Assembly (NCBI RefSeq): GCF_040120695.1
Contig: NZ_JBEEAC010000031.1
Location: 1 to 64,000, forward strand
Direction: 5' to 3'
Source: Plantactinospora sp040120695
Lineage (GTDB): Bacteria; Actinomycetota; Actinomycetes; Mycobacteriales; Micromonosporaceae
Length of the DNA: 64,000 nucleotides
Positions 27,301 through 34,622 of the stretch are shown here, one piece after another (position 1 is the first letter of the stretch; each line of letters begins with the position of its first letter). The position numbers and the translations under genes are program-made. The notes beneath the pieces are model-generated. The model worked only from the letters and a program-made list of their open reading frames with translations, ran no database searches and was not told the origin of the DNA.

Positions 27301-27444
27301 AACCGCAGGAACCGGGTGAACAAGCAGCGGATCGATCCGAGAAAGGCCACCGCGGGCGCGTCACAGAAGATCTGGCGCTACATCAGCCCACCGGTGTACG
27401 TGACCGGCTGGAGGGACCCGCAGGGGAACTTCGCCTGGAAGTGA
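21352..27444 (+). CDS. Secreted YD-repeat (Rhs-type) protein with C-terminal CHAP-like domain
   Basis: About 2030 residues. A signal peptide (RARAALIGGTALALLLS, cleavage near ARGAPA) leads to a long shell of YD repeats, for example YDALGRKTG. The RHS-associated core YDPDIGRFVSVDPLI is near residue 1770 and ends with the usual DPDGL. Behind it are a Lys/Pro-rich spacer and a cysteine-amidase domain of CHAP/NlpC type, with C1911 in AWCGVFATWV and H1965 in DGHVEFVTKV. Rhs shells encapsulate a C-terminal effector; a CHAP tip would cleave peptidoglycan or peptides. ATG at 21352 follows GGGGG; GTG at 21325 is upstream. No small immunity gene follows. It is separated from both neighbouring units, so is likely expressed alone. 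Confidence 0.9.
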   Translation: MDGTARVRARAALIGGTALALLLSGNVPARGAPAAGNEARAVAPAALSVAGTPVARKPVPPDPAERAAAGPAPVAVWPAPGTAEVTTPARGGAGVAAASSRAGDLPIWLGAAGPESVRTRVEVLAPDQPRRLGITGMLIRLGRADPAAGTKPARVALEVDYSAFRAAVGGEFAARLRLVRLPDCALSASCATGAAEVTTRNRFRDSRLRAEVEVPATGSALYAVMAAPSGSTGSFAATELAPSARWQVGLQSGEFTWSYGMKAPQVPGPEPELSLTYSSGGVDGRMGSSNNQPSWVGEGFDLAPGYIQRSYRQCQKDSGGNAGTLDQCWVSQNATSVFDGVGGELVRDDVTGTWRAQEDNGWRVELLTGANNGDNDGEHWRLTSPEGTQYYFGLNRLPGWTGGQTETQSAWTVPVFGNHPDEPCRTSNPATSWCHQAYRWNLDYVVDRHGDVISYHYQKETNSYGRWNGMPYFGETTPYTRGGYLARVDYGQRADSIYTRPAPARIVYTVADRCRTTGTACDPANPANWKNWPDTPWDQSCVSSCTYYWEPTFWSGKRLASVATEVQTGGGYARVDSWTLRHSYPDPYPSSEPWGEEGDASRSLWLNGITRTGQVDGTIALPEVTFAGVALANRHNSNQDFPSLYKWRVAAINNETGGRTEVRYSSAQCGVEPYLAPDRNVSRCYPHSDLPSPYGGPDVFYKYLVAGVTERDLVGGNPDQVTEYEYVGGAAWRYDDSDATPTADRTWNQWRGYEKVRVRTGSPGSGTQTLTEHLFLRGMHGDPNLDGTTKTVRVADSRGGVVNDQPYWRGFAREKTAFAVATGAAVETTLSEPMQIRRTATRVRPHGALEAHLIGEKVAQTVTTLSGATRTTEVRNDYDSYGRLIRTNDLGDVAVAGDDVCNRATYLDNLSAWVLNAQARVETVGVSCDATPSYPADLVSDRRFYFDGSTVWGATPSSGDVTRVEEATGHSGGAPVYVVTERMVRDAHGRIVEKFDALGNRTMSTYGPATGAPPTVLTVTNPLGHVTTTNFHPLLGVAVRTVDQNNRVVETAHDALGRVLRAWGPGRDRASQTPTVEFGYTIRNTGPSVVETRALLPGGSGYRSSFTLHDGLLRERQTQSPSPAGGRIVVDTRYDAHGRVDRTSGPYWNNQAGPGGTLLDVPDSSIPALTRFLYDGANRETAEIFLSNGVERWRTTTTYGGNWMAVDPPAGQTATREVYDGLHRVVELHQFVGGAPTGLYEVTRYGYDKAGNLATVTDPAGNVWRNSYDLRGRKTRTEDPDTGTSTSSYDHEGRVTSTTDGRGRTLAHTYDALGRKTGTYEGSTGGAKLAEWSYDTAPGGRGLVAGATRHAGGHAYRTEVLGYDGAGRPTGNALVLPAAEGALAGRYETRFEYNAGGQVTATHLPGAGDLPAETLRHGYGAGVLSLPTTLDTSSTTLVASTAYTELGELRALSLGAAPVQVTREFGYETDTRRQASAVTRTKAGGTETTVSSVGYSYDASGNVTRIADTAVADTQCFRSDYLRRLTEAWTPASGDCGTPPSVASLGGPALYWHSYRYDNVGNRTSETFRSAGGDTVRSYTYPAAGSPQPHTVRSVTTTGPGGSRTDTYAHDADGNTTVRTVDGVAQQLTWDVQGQLGSVTENGKADTSYLYDADGARLIRRDPGGTTVYLGDTELRLAAGATTVTGTRYYAFGERAVAVRTTGKLTWLVPDHHGTGQLAIDAATSQVTRRYLLPFGNPRGPVPPGWPGERGFVGGTVDGTGLVQLGAREYDPDIGRFVSVDPLIDTDDPQQLHGYAYANNSPVTFTDPDGLLANAKEKPKPKKPREPKERKPDPRLVGVRDKEMRERIVKIAEAEWKRSQKLAKKYGGLDKIPESEFDKYFKELRKMLGKKLYNEKFGSWFENADARTAWCGVFATWVLVKAGVNPKDLPKGAAWATNWGRNDGKHRDPRPGDIVVFGKPGADGHVEFVTKVHKDGTITTIGGNRRNRVNKQRIDPRKATAGASQKIWRYISPPVYVTGWRDPQGNFAWK

Positions 27445-27447
27445 GCC

Positions 27448-27502
27448 GGCGCGGATAGTCGCGCCGTGGTCGGGGCGGCCCGGATCGACGGGCCGCCCCG
27501 AC
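27448..27502 (+). terminator. Tandem intrinsic terminator hairpins after the Rhs gene
   Basis: Two hairpins begin 4 nt after the stop codon. The first pairs GGCGCG (27448-27453) with CGCGCC (27460-27465). The second is a perfect 14-bp stem, GTCGGGGCGGCCCG (27469-27482) with CGGGCCGCCCCGAC (27489-27502), around the loop GATCGA. There is no T-run, as is common in actinomycetes. The remaining bases up to about 27896 hold nothing I recognise. Confidence 0.8.
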
Positions 27503-27896
27503 GCGCGGATGACCCCGGCGGGTGCCGAAACTCGCCCGGAGCCCGGGGATGCCCTCGTCCTTCTCTCCGGGCCGGAGCCGGGTGCCGACTCCGCCGACCG
27601 GCTGGCGAAGCCGGCGACAACGGACGACGGCGCCGGACCGATCGGCTCAGGGGCACCGGGCCAACGTAGTCCGCCAACTGACCCAGGATCGGGGCGTCCG
27701 CAGATCGCTCCAGAGAACTGGGACGCCCCGATCGCCCCGACATTCCGCCGAAGTCGCACGGGCGAATGTTTCGGTACCGGTGGGTCGACGGTGGACGCGA
27801 TCGAGGATCGGTCCTCCGGTCCGATCCCGACGGCTCGGGTCGTTCCCCTCTCCTACCTGCACCGACCTGCGTCCGCCGGCTTGCCGGCATCCGGTC

Positions 27897-27921
27897 GGCT
27901 TCCGGAACGTTTCCGGAAGCC
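27897..27921. promoter_or_regulatory. Palindromic operator upstream of the xylanase gene
   Basis: A perfect 11-bp inverted repeat, GGCTTCCGGAA and TTCCGGAAGCC, flanks CGT. It contains two copies of the 8-mer TTCCGGAA (27900-27907 and 27911-27918) spaced 11 bp, one helical turn, and abuts the -35 box. This is the expected form for a repressor or activator site controlling xylan use. The same 8-mer occurs once more at 29990-29997, in front of the sugar transporter. Confidence 0.7.
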
Positions 27922-27922
27922 G

Positions 27923-27952
27923 TTGACAGTGTGGCCGGCCGGTATCGATACT
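27923..27952 (+). promoter_or_regulatory. Probable promoter of the xylanase gene
   Basis: A consensus -35 TTGACA at 27923-27928 is followed after 18 bp by GATACT at 27947-27952, a fair -10. The leader runs about 50 nt to the GTG start and contains the 10-bp palindrome TTGACGTCAA at 27985-27994, just before the ribosome site AGGAGG at 28001-28006. Confidence 0.65.
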
Positions 27953-28010
27953 GATCCTTCTGAGGCATGCATACGCGTCAATTGTTGACGTCAAGCATCA
28001 AGGAGGTCCG

Positions 28011-29546
28011 GTGACCAGCGGCCTGAGACAGCGTAAGAAGATTACTCGGATAGCTCTGCCGGCCGCCGTGTTGTTGCTGACAGGCGGCGCTGTGACGGTC
28101 CAGTCCATGGACCCGGCCGCTGCGGCCGAGACCACGCTGCGGGCCGCGGCGGCCAAGGCCGGGCTGTTCTTCGGCGTCGCCGCCTCACCCAACCGGCTCC
28201 ACTCGATCGTCGGTCAGGAGTTCAACCAACTGACACCCGAGAACGACATGAAGCCGGACAGGATCGCCACCTCGAGCGGCGGGCTGCAGAACACCAGCGG
28301 CGCCGACAACCTGGTCAACCACGCCCAGGCCAACAACATGCTGGTTCGCGGCCACACGTTGGTGTGGCACTCGCAGGCCGGCGCGCTGCAGGGTGCCAGC
28401 CAGGCGACGCTGAACACCTTCATCGGCAACGCCATCAACCGCTGGGGCAGCAGGATCGCGTACTGGGATGTCGTCAACGAGGCGCTGGAGGACAACAACA
28501 CCGGCCGGCGCCGGAACCAGTGGCCGCACACCATGAACCGGGACGCGAACGGCGACGGTGACTTCTTCGACTCCGGCGACACCGACGTCATCCGGGACTC
28601 GTTCATCCGGGCGAAGCAGGTCGTGCAGGCCGGCGGGCTGACCACCAAGCTCTGCATCAACGACTATGACGTCGAGGGCCTGACCGTCCAGGGCGGTACC
28701 CCGAACCGCAAGGCCAACGCACTGTACGACATCGTCCGCAACTACCGGCAGTACATCGACTGCGTCGGGTTCCAGGCGCACTTCAACGACAACCCGAACA
28801 GCATCATCACCGACGACCTGCAAGCCAACATCCAGCGCTTCGCCGACCTCGGCGTCGAGGTGCACATCAGCGAGCTGGACATCGACGACGACCTGAGCAA
28901 CAACGACATCGGCACGGGCCAGGCGGAGAACTACCGCAAGGTCGTCCGGGCCTGCCTGAACGTCGCGAAGTGCACCGGCATCACCGTCTGGGGCATTGCC
29001 GACAGCGAGTCGTGGCGCTCCTCGGAGCGGGGCCTGCTCTTCACCGGCAGCAACGGGAACTACCAGAAGAAGGCCGCCTACCACGCGGTCCTCGACGAGC
29101 TGAACAAGGGCCGGAACTCGACGCCGCCGCCGACCACGCCGCCGGTGACGCCCTCCGTCCCGCCGACCACGCCACCGGTCGGCCCGACGACTCCGCCCCC
29201 GACCACTCCGCCGCCGACCACTCCGCCGAACCCGACCACTCCGCCGAACCCGACCACCGGGTGCTCGGCGACGGTCTCGCTGAACTCCTGGACCGGTGGC
29301 TTCGTCGCCACCGTGCGGGTCACCGCCGGCGCCGCGCCGATCAGCGGGTGGAGCGTCCAGCTCACCCTGCCGTCCGGGGTCACCGTGACCAACGCCTGGA
29401 ACGCCAACCGCAGCGGCTCCAGCGGCACCGTGCAGTTCAGTAACGTCAGCTACAACGGGTCGGTGAACGCCGGCCAGTCCACCGAGTTCGGCTTCCAGGG
29501 CGTCGGGACGGCCACCGGCCTGAGCCCGGTGTGCACCGCCACCTGA
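28011..29546 (+). CDS. Secreted GH10 endo-xylanase with CBM2 domain
   Basis: 511 residues. It hydrolyses beta-1,4-xylan outside the cell. A basic signal peptide is cleaved near AAAAE (about residue 41). The GH10 barrel follows: TPENDMKPD, the acid/base Glu E157 in WDVVNEAL, and the nucleophile E288 in VHISELDID. A Pro/Thr linker of PPTTP-type repeats joins the catalytic part to a C-terminal family-2 cellulose/xylan-binding module (from GCSATVSLN, about residue 418, to the end). GTG at 28011 is fixed by AGGAGG at 28001-28006. It is transcribed alone from a palindrome-controlled promoter and ends at a strong hairpin. The sugar transporter downstream may import its products. Confidence 0.96.
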   Translation: MTSGLRQRKKITRIALPAAVLLLTGGAVTVQSMDPAAAAETTLRAAAAKAGLFFGVAASPNRLHSIVGQEFNQLTPENDMKPDRIATSSGGLQNTSGADNLVNHAQANNMLVRGHTLVWHSQAGALQGASQATLNTFIGNAINRWGSRIAYWDVVNEALEDNNTGRRRNQWPHTMNRDANGDGDFFDSGDTDVIRDSFIRAKQVVQAGGLTTKLCINDYDVEGLTVQGGTPNRKANALYDIVRNYRQYIDCVGFQAHFNDNPNSIITDDLQANIQRFADLGVEVHISELDIDDDLSNNDIGTGQAENYRKVVRACLNVAKCTGITVWGIADSESWRSSERGLLFTGSNGNYQKKAAYHAVLDELNKGRNSTPPPTTPPVTPSVPPTTPPVGPTTPPPTTPPPTTPPNPTTPPNPTTGCSATVSLNSWTGGFVATVRVTAGAAPISGWSVQLTLPSGVTVTNAWNANRSGSSGTVQFSNVSYNGSVNAGQSTEFGFQGVGTATGLSPVCTAT

Positions 29547-29552
29547 GCACCA

Positions 29553-29591
29553 CCCGTGCTGGACGGGCGGCCCGCGTCCGTCCAGCACGGG
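29553..29591 (+). terminator. Strong intrinsic terminator after the xylanase
   Basis: A perfect 14-bp stem, CCCGTGCTGGACGG (29553-29566) with CCGTCCAGCACGGG (29578-29591), has an 11-nt loop and lies 6 nt after the stop codon. Confidence 0.88.
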
Positions 29592-30245
29592 CCCGACGCT
29601 GATGACGGCGCTCCGTAGCGGGATCTGATCGTCCACTCTCGTGACACCCTCGTCGTCCGCCCGCCGATGCCGGGCGGGCGACGAGGTTCGCCGACCTTCG
29701 ACGACCGGTTCCAGGTACACGCTCTCGGTCCGCCGGATCCTCGACGCCGGCCAGCCGAGCGCCGCCCGCCGGGCCGCCGGGAGCGCCCGCCCGCCGGGCC
29801 GCCGGGAGCGCGAGGCCCTTCTCGTCAACGGGCCGACGGACGCGGCAATCCCCGTCGACAGACACCGGCGGCACAACGGAGGGCGCGACCGTCCTCAATG
29901 GCAGGGCCCGAAAGTCGCGTCACCACCTCGGTCGAGGTGATTGATGGTAACAAATGGCATTGATCTGCGTTCTACCTCTAGGCGCGACTTTCCGGAATGT
30001 GTAAGGTGAGCGCACCGCCGAGCAGGCCGACGTCCCGGGCCGGCGGCGCGTGTGTCGGGGCAGGTCGGGGGAAGGTCGCGCCGCGCACCTTTCCGATTGA
30101 CTGCGCGGCAGAGGCGGGTTGCGACCGCTCGATCGGGCGATCCGTCTCCTGGGTGCGGGTTATGCGGACGTCCACAGGGGAGGCGGCAGGCATCTCGGCC
30201 CCCTTCGACGTGTAGCGGTGAGCTGAGACGAAGGAGGCAATGGCC
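29592..30245. other. Leader region of the sugar ABC transporter operon
   Basis: No gene is recognised in these roughly 650 bases. Visible structures are: a 22-bp sequence repeated in tandem with a 25-bp period (29765-29786 and 29790-29811, CCGGG-rich); an inverted repeat CACCTC/GAGGTG at 29924-29939; and a 9-bp inverted pair AAAGTCGCG (29911-29919) and CGCGACTTT (29983-29991). The second arm of that pair touches a TTCCGGAA palindrome at 29990-29997. The latter half becomes AT-richer around 29941-30005, where the promoter probably lies, but no clean -35/-10 pair was found. AAGGAGG at 30231-30237 serves the next gene. Confidence 0.55.
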
Positions 30246-31676
30246 ATGGAGGACAACCCGTTGTGGTCCCGACGCGGCTTTCTGGGAACGGGGGTGGGGC
30301 TGCTCGGCGCGGCCGGTCTGGCCGCGTGCGGGGGCGGCTCGCCGTCGACCCCCCGGGTGCAGGCCGAGGTCCCGAAGGAGCTGGTCGATGCTGCGGCATC
30401 CCTGAAGGGCTCCTCGATGGGGATGCTGTCGCAGAAGCTTTACTCCGAGTCGGCGAACGCGGCGCTCGACAGCTCGATCAAGAAGTTCGCCGACACCACC
30501 GGTACGAAGATCGATAACAGTCTGGTCCAGGCCGACGCCGGTGATGTGGTGGCCAAGATCGACGCCGAGGTCAAGGGTGGCGTCGCGCGGGACCTGGCGT
30601 TCATGACCGACTCGCGGTTCGTCGCCCAGTTCCAGGCGCTGGGCGACCTGGAGGACGTGACGGACGTCGTTCAGGCGCTGACGGCCAGGTACGGCGAGCC
30701 GACCGCCGAGTCCAAGAACTTCTGTGTCTTCGACGGCAAGTGGTTCGCCATCCCCTACCACTTCATCGGTATCGGATCCTTCCTGCGCAAGGACTGGATG
30801 CAGGACAAGGGCATCACTCCCAAGGACATCTACACCTGGGAGGAGCTGCGAGACCTGTGCCTGGCCATCTCCGATCCGTCCAAGCGTCGGTTCGGCTGGG
30901 GCATGACGGTGAACCGGTCCGGTGACGCCAACGGCCTCATCGAGGCACTGATCAACTCCTACGGCGGTGCGATCGCCTCCAACGACGGCAGGAAGGTCAC
31001 CTTCGACTCGCCCGAGACGGTACAGGCGGTGACCTTCCTGGGCGACATCTACACCAACCCCAGGTACAAGCCGATGCTGCCGCCCGGGGTGGCCGCCTGG
31101 ACCGATTCCAGCAACAACGAGAACTGGCTCGCCGGGATCCTTGGCTACACCCGCAACCAGTTCAGCGTCTACGCCGACTCCAAGACGAAGAAGAATCCCG
31201 TCTACGACAACACCCATGTCTTCGCCGACTGCATCGGGCCAGCCACCGACAACCCCCTGCTGCTCGGCCAGTCCCAGGCCTTCGTCATCTTCAAGGGCGC
31301 CAAGAACGCCGCACTCGCCAAGCTCCTGGCGCAGTACCTGGTCAGTGCGCCCGCGCTGCTCGGGGTGGCGAAGGAGGCGCCCGGCCTGGCGCTGCCCGCC
31401 TGGGAGAAGGTCTGGGACGCCGACCCCTTCTTCACCAGTGGCGACCCGGCCTTCCCGATCATGCGCAGGATCACCGAGCAGTCGCTGCCGCTGACCACGA
31501 AGAACGGCCTCAACTTCCCGCAGAAGGCCAGCGCGGGCCAGCAGGCCGCCGTCGGGGCCTACGTCCTCACCGACATGATGCAGCAGGTCATCCAGGGCAC
31601 GCCGCCCGCGCGGGCCGTGCAGGCCGCCCACGCCAAGATGGTGCAGATCTTCATCCAGCAGGGGCTGCCGCAGTGA
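30246..31676 (+). CDS. Sugar ABC transporter substrate-binding lipoprotein
   Basis: 476 residues of the family 1 extracellular solute-binding proteins, which capture oligosaccharides for import. The N-terminus has a twin-arginine-like SRRGFLGTG (residues 8-16) and a lipobox LAAC with the lipidated C28, so it is anchored outside the membrane. The body shows the usual two-lobe pattern, for example WEELRDLCLAIS and GMTVNRSGDANG. ATG at 30246 is preferred because it lies 8 nt from AAGGAGG; the ATG at 30240 is too close. It overlaps the permease gene by 4 nt. The nearby xylanase and the shared TTCCGGAA site suggest xylo-oligosaccharides, which is inference. Confidence 0.93.
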   Translation: MEDNPLWSRRGFLGTGVGLLGAAGLAACGGGSPSTPRVQAEVPKELVDAAASLKGSSMGMLSQKLYSESANAALDSSIKKFADTTGTKIDNSLVQADAGDVVAKIDAEVKGGVARDLAFMTDSRFVAQFQALGDLEDVTDVVQALTARYGEPTAESKNFCVFDGKWFAIPYHFIGIGSFLRKDWMQDKGITPKDIYTWEELRDLCLAISDPSKRRFGWGMTVNRSGDANGLIEALINSYGGAIASNDGRKVTFDSPETVQAVTFLGDIYTNPRYKPMLPPGVAAWTDSSNNENWLAGILGYTRNQFSVYADSKTKKNPVYDNTHVFADCIGPATDNPLLLGQSQAFVIFKGAKNAALAKLLAQYLVSAPALLGVAKEAPGLALPAWEKVWDADPFFTSGDPAFPIMRRITEQSLPLTTKNGLNFPQKASAGQQAAVGAYVLTDMMQQVIQGTPPARAVQAAHAKMVQIFIQQGLPQ

Positions 31677-33691
31677 CATCGGTCCGCCCGGCACCGGCCC
31701 CGGCGGCGAGGGCATCCTTGCCGCCGGGGCACGGCTCTCTCACCGCTGTCCAGCGGCGACTGGGTCGTGACTGGCGACTGGCGGCACTGTTCCTGGCGCC
31801 CATGGCCGTACTGGTCGGCGGGCTCGTGCTCGTGCCGATCGCCTGGTCGGTCGTCACGAGCACGACGGAGCGGCACGGGCAGGAGAGCGTCTTCGTCGGC
31901 CTGGCCAACTACGTCGCCCTGGCCGGCGACGAGCAGTTCCGCGCAGGCGTGCTGAACTCGTTCGTCTTCACCGCGTACGCCGAGGTGTTCAAGGTGGTGC
32001 TGGGGTTGTCCGCGGCCCTGCTGCTGCACCATCTGCGCCGTGGGCGGGCCGTGTTGGCCGGGCTGCTGCTGTTGCCGTGGGTGGTGCCGACGGTGGTCAC
32101 GGCATTCAGTTGGCGCGCGCTGTTCGACCCGATCTTCGGCAGTGTCAACATGCTGCTCACCGAGTCGGGGATCGGCCCGCTGCTGGCAAGCGCGCACCTG
32201 GTCGACAGCTGGCCTGCCGGCTGGCTGTCCGACGCGTCGCTGGCCATGCCGTCGGTGATCCTCGTCAACGTGTGGAAGGGGGTGCCGTTCTTCACCGTCG
32301 CGTTCCTCGCCGGCCTGAAGGCGATCCCGGCAGAGCAGTACGAGGCGGCGACGGTCGACGGCGCCTCAGTGTGGCAGCGCTTCGCCCACGTGACGCTCCC
32401 CGGACTGCGTCACGTGATCACCGTAACGGTGACCCTGTCGTCGATCTGGACGTTCAACAACTTCGACCTCATCTGGCTGCTGACGCAGGGTGGCCCGGGC
32501 AACGCGACCACCCCGTACGTGCTGGTCGCCTACTCGAAGGCGATCCTGCAACTGCAGTACGGCGCGGGGGCAGCGGTCACCCTCGTGATGCTGCCGGTGA
32601 TCGGCGGGCTGGTTTTCGTCCTGGTCCGGTTGTTGCGCCGGGACGCCGGCACCGAGCTGCCCAGACGGGCTCGGGCGGTGCGGACGGCGCGGAAGGCGCG
32701 GAAGGGGCTGCCGTGGGCGGTCGCCCTGGCGTTCACCGCTCTGCTGGCCTTGGCGTCGCCACACATCGTCTGGAAGGCGGCCCTGGTCCTCGGGGTGATC
32801 CTGCTGGTCGTGGCGGTGGTCGGCCGGGTCGTCTCGGCGCTCCAGAACTGGGGACGTCGCCGGGCGTCGTCCCTGGTGTCGAACCTGGCGTCCGGTGTGG
32901 CGCTGGCCGGGTTGCTCCTGTTCGTCCTGGCCCCGCTGTACTGGATCGCCGTCACGGCCTTCAAGTCCGAGGGCCAGATCGTCATGCGCGACCACGACCT
33001 GTGGCCGACGCCCTGGACTCTGCAGCAGTTCGCCGACCTCTTCGCCACCAAACCCTTCGGCCGCTGGTACCTGAACACGGTGCTGGTGTCGGCGGCGTCC
33101 ACCGCGGCGGCACTGGTCTGTGCTGCGCTGGCCGGCTACGCCCTGGCCCGGCTGCGGTTCCGTGGGGCGCAGAGTTTCACCGTCACGGTGCTGATCACCT
33201 ACGTGATGCCGGGCGCGCTGCTGTTCATCCCGCTGTACCAGCTACTCATCGGGATGCGGCTCACCGACTCGCTGTGGTCCCTGGTGGTGACGTACCCGAC
33301 CTTCACACTTCCGTTCGCCACCTGGCTGCTGGTCGGATACTTCTCGTCGATCCCCGTCGAGCTGGAGGAGGCCGCGCTGGTCGACGGCTGCACCCGCCTC
33401 CAGGCGTTCCGCCGGGTGGTGCTGCCGCTGGCCAAACCGGGACTGCTGGCGGTCGCGCTGTTCACCCTGACCAACGCCTGGAACGAGTTTCTCTTCGCCT
33501 TCGTGTTCATCACCAAGGACGAGTACAAGACCCTTCCCGTCGGGATGCAGTCGATGATCATCGGAGACGTCGTGCCGCAGGGGCAGCTCGCCGCGGCGTC
33601 GCTGCTCGTCAGCATCCCCGTGGTCATCATGTACGCCTTCGGGCAGCGTTTCCTGACCGAAGGACTCACCGCGGGCGCGGTGAAGGGCTGA
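31673..33691 (+). CDS. Fused MalF-MalG-type ABC sugar permease
   Basis: 672 residues, about the sum of two ordinary permeases. The first half (about 35-330) and the second half (about 410-672) each have six or more membrane segments. Each also has an EAA loop for the ATPase: EQYEAATVDGASVWQRFAHV and ELEEAALVDGCTRLQAF. Between them is a charged linker plus extra hydrophobic segments (residues about 345-400). Normally two separate genes encode these subunits. Start GTG at 31673 overlaps the binding-protein stop. No ATPase gene is present; actinomycetes often use a shared MsiK-type ATPase. No frameshift or internal stop is visible, so the fusion looks genuine. Confidence 0.92.
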   Translation: MTSVRPAPAPAARASLPPGHGSLTAVQRRLGRDWRLAALFLAPMAVLVGGLVLVPIAWSVVTSTTERHGQESVFVGLANYVALAGDEQFRAGVLNSFVFTAYAEVFKVVLGLSAALLLHHLRRGRAVLAGLLLLPWVVPTVVTAFSWRALFDPIFGSVNMLLTESGIGPLLASAHLVDSWPAGWLSDASLAMPSVILVNVWKGVPFFTVAFLAGLKAIPAEQYEAATVDGASVWQRFAHVTLPGLRHVITVTVTLSSIWTFNNFDLIWLLTQGGPGNATTPYVLVAYSKAILQLQYGAGAAVTLVMLPVIGGLVFVLVRLLRRDAGTELPRRARAVRTARKARKGLPWAVALAFTALLALASPHIVWKAALVLGVILLVVAVVGRVVSALQNWGRRRASSLVSNLASGVALAGLLLFVLAPLYWIAVTAFKSEGQIVMRDHDLWPTPWTLQQFADLFATKPFGRWYLNTVLVSAASTAAALVCAALAGYALARLRFRGAQSFTVTVLITYVMPGALLFIPLYQLLIGMRLTDSLWSLVVTYPTFTLPFATWLLVGYFSSIPVELEEAALVDGCTRLQAFRRVVLPLAKPGLLAVALFTLTNAWNEFLFAFVFITKDEYKTLPVGMQSMIIGDVVPQGQLAAASLLVSIPVVIMYAFGQRFLTEGLTAGAVKG

Positions 33692-33693
33692 CC

Positions 33694-33711
33694 CGGGATC
33701 CCAGCATCCCG
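33694..33711. terminator. Short hairpin between convergent operons
   Basis: CGGGAT (33694-33699) pairs with ATCCCG (33706-33711) just after the permease stop. The 235 bases up to the next, convergent gene contain no other clear signal. Confidence 0.4.
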
Positions 33712-33926
33712 TCGAACGACACGAATCCTCGATGGTCGGGAGCGCCGAGCCCGACTCCACCGCGGGCAGGGACGGGTCCTCGGCCATGAGCCGCAGTGCC
33801 CGCACCGGTCCGGGCACGATCGCCCGCCCCGGCTCCCCGCCGGGCCGGGACCGCCCCGCGTGGTGGGAAGCGGCCGACACACGCGGATCAGCCACAGCGC
33901 GGCGGGGGAGGGCGGAGCGGGCAGCG

Positions 33927-34622
33927 TCAGGTACGGGACAGGGCGCGGTCGCCGACGAAGGACTGGAGGCCGAACTGGCGGGCCCGGCGTTCGGCGAAGT
34001 CGGCCAGCCCCGGGCTGTCGGCGTAGTCGAGGCTGTAGAGGTCCAGTTCCAGTTGCAGCAGTTGCTCGGCGATCTGGGCGTGGAACTCCAGTACGTCGGG
34101 CGGCCACGGGGCGTAGTAGCCGTCCTCGGTCCACCGGGCCGAGAACGACTCGAAGACGATGCCGTCGATGATCTCGGCCAGCCGGGGCAGCATGCCGAAG
34201 CCCCGGTTGGCCAGCAGGTACGCCGGGTTCGCTTCCTCCCGGATCGCAGCCACCAGGGTGAGCAGGTGCGGTACGTCCTCCGGGTAGGTCAGCTCCACGT
34301 TGAGGGTGTCCAGGAAGAGCCCGGCGAAGCCGCGGGCGATGGCCTCCTTGGCCGCCCCGACCACGTGCGCCACCCAGAGCGGGTGCCCGACGTGGACGAA
34401 CGCGCCACCCCAGTCCGGGTTGCGCTCCTGGCGCTGCCAGGGCGCTGGCGGTCCCTGGTCCTCCGACAGCGACAGGTAGCCGAGGGTCTGGACGTTCTGC
34501 CCCGCGAGGTAGCGCAGCTCGGCGGGCTGGTAGAAGTCCGGCTGGAGCACCACCCGCAGATATCCGGTGAGGTCGTCCAGCCGTCCGTCGCCGTAGTAGA
34601 AGCAGATCGGGCGTCGGTTCAT
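33927..34622 (-). CDS. GH114/TM1410-like glycosidase-type protein without signal peptide
   Basis: 231 residues resembling the TIM-barrel of endo-alpha-1,4-polygalactosaminidases (GH114) and TM1410-type proteins. Family-like features are the strands ICFYYGDGRL and TLGYLSLSE, the acidic residue in FAGLFLDTLN, and the Glu in GIVFESFS. There is no signal peptide, so it may act inside the cell or be degenerate. ATG at 34622 overlaps the stop of the preceding gene (ATGA). It is the last gene of the nine-gene polysaccharide operon and a second GH114-type member besides the 37098-38180 product. Catalytic competence is unproven. Confidence 0.75.
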   Translation of the reverse strand: MNRRPICFYYGDGRLDDLTGYLRVVLQPDFYQPAELRYLAGQNVQTLGYLSLSEDQGPPAPWQRQERNPDWGGAFVHVGHPLWVAHVVGAAKEAIARGFAGLFLDTLNVELTYPEDVPHLLTLVAAIREEANPAYLLANRGFGMLPRLAEIIDGIVFESFSARWTEDGYYAPWPPDVLEFHAQIAEQLLQLELDLYSLDYADSPGLADFAERRARQFGLQSFVGDRALSRT

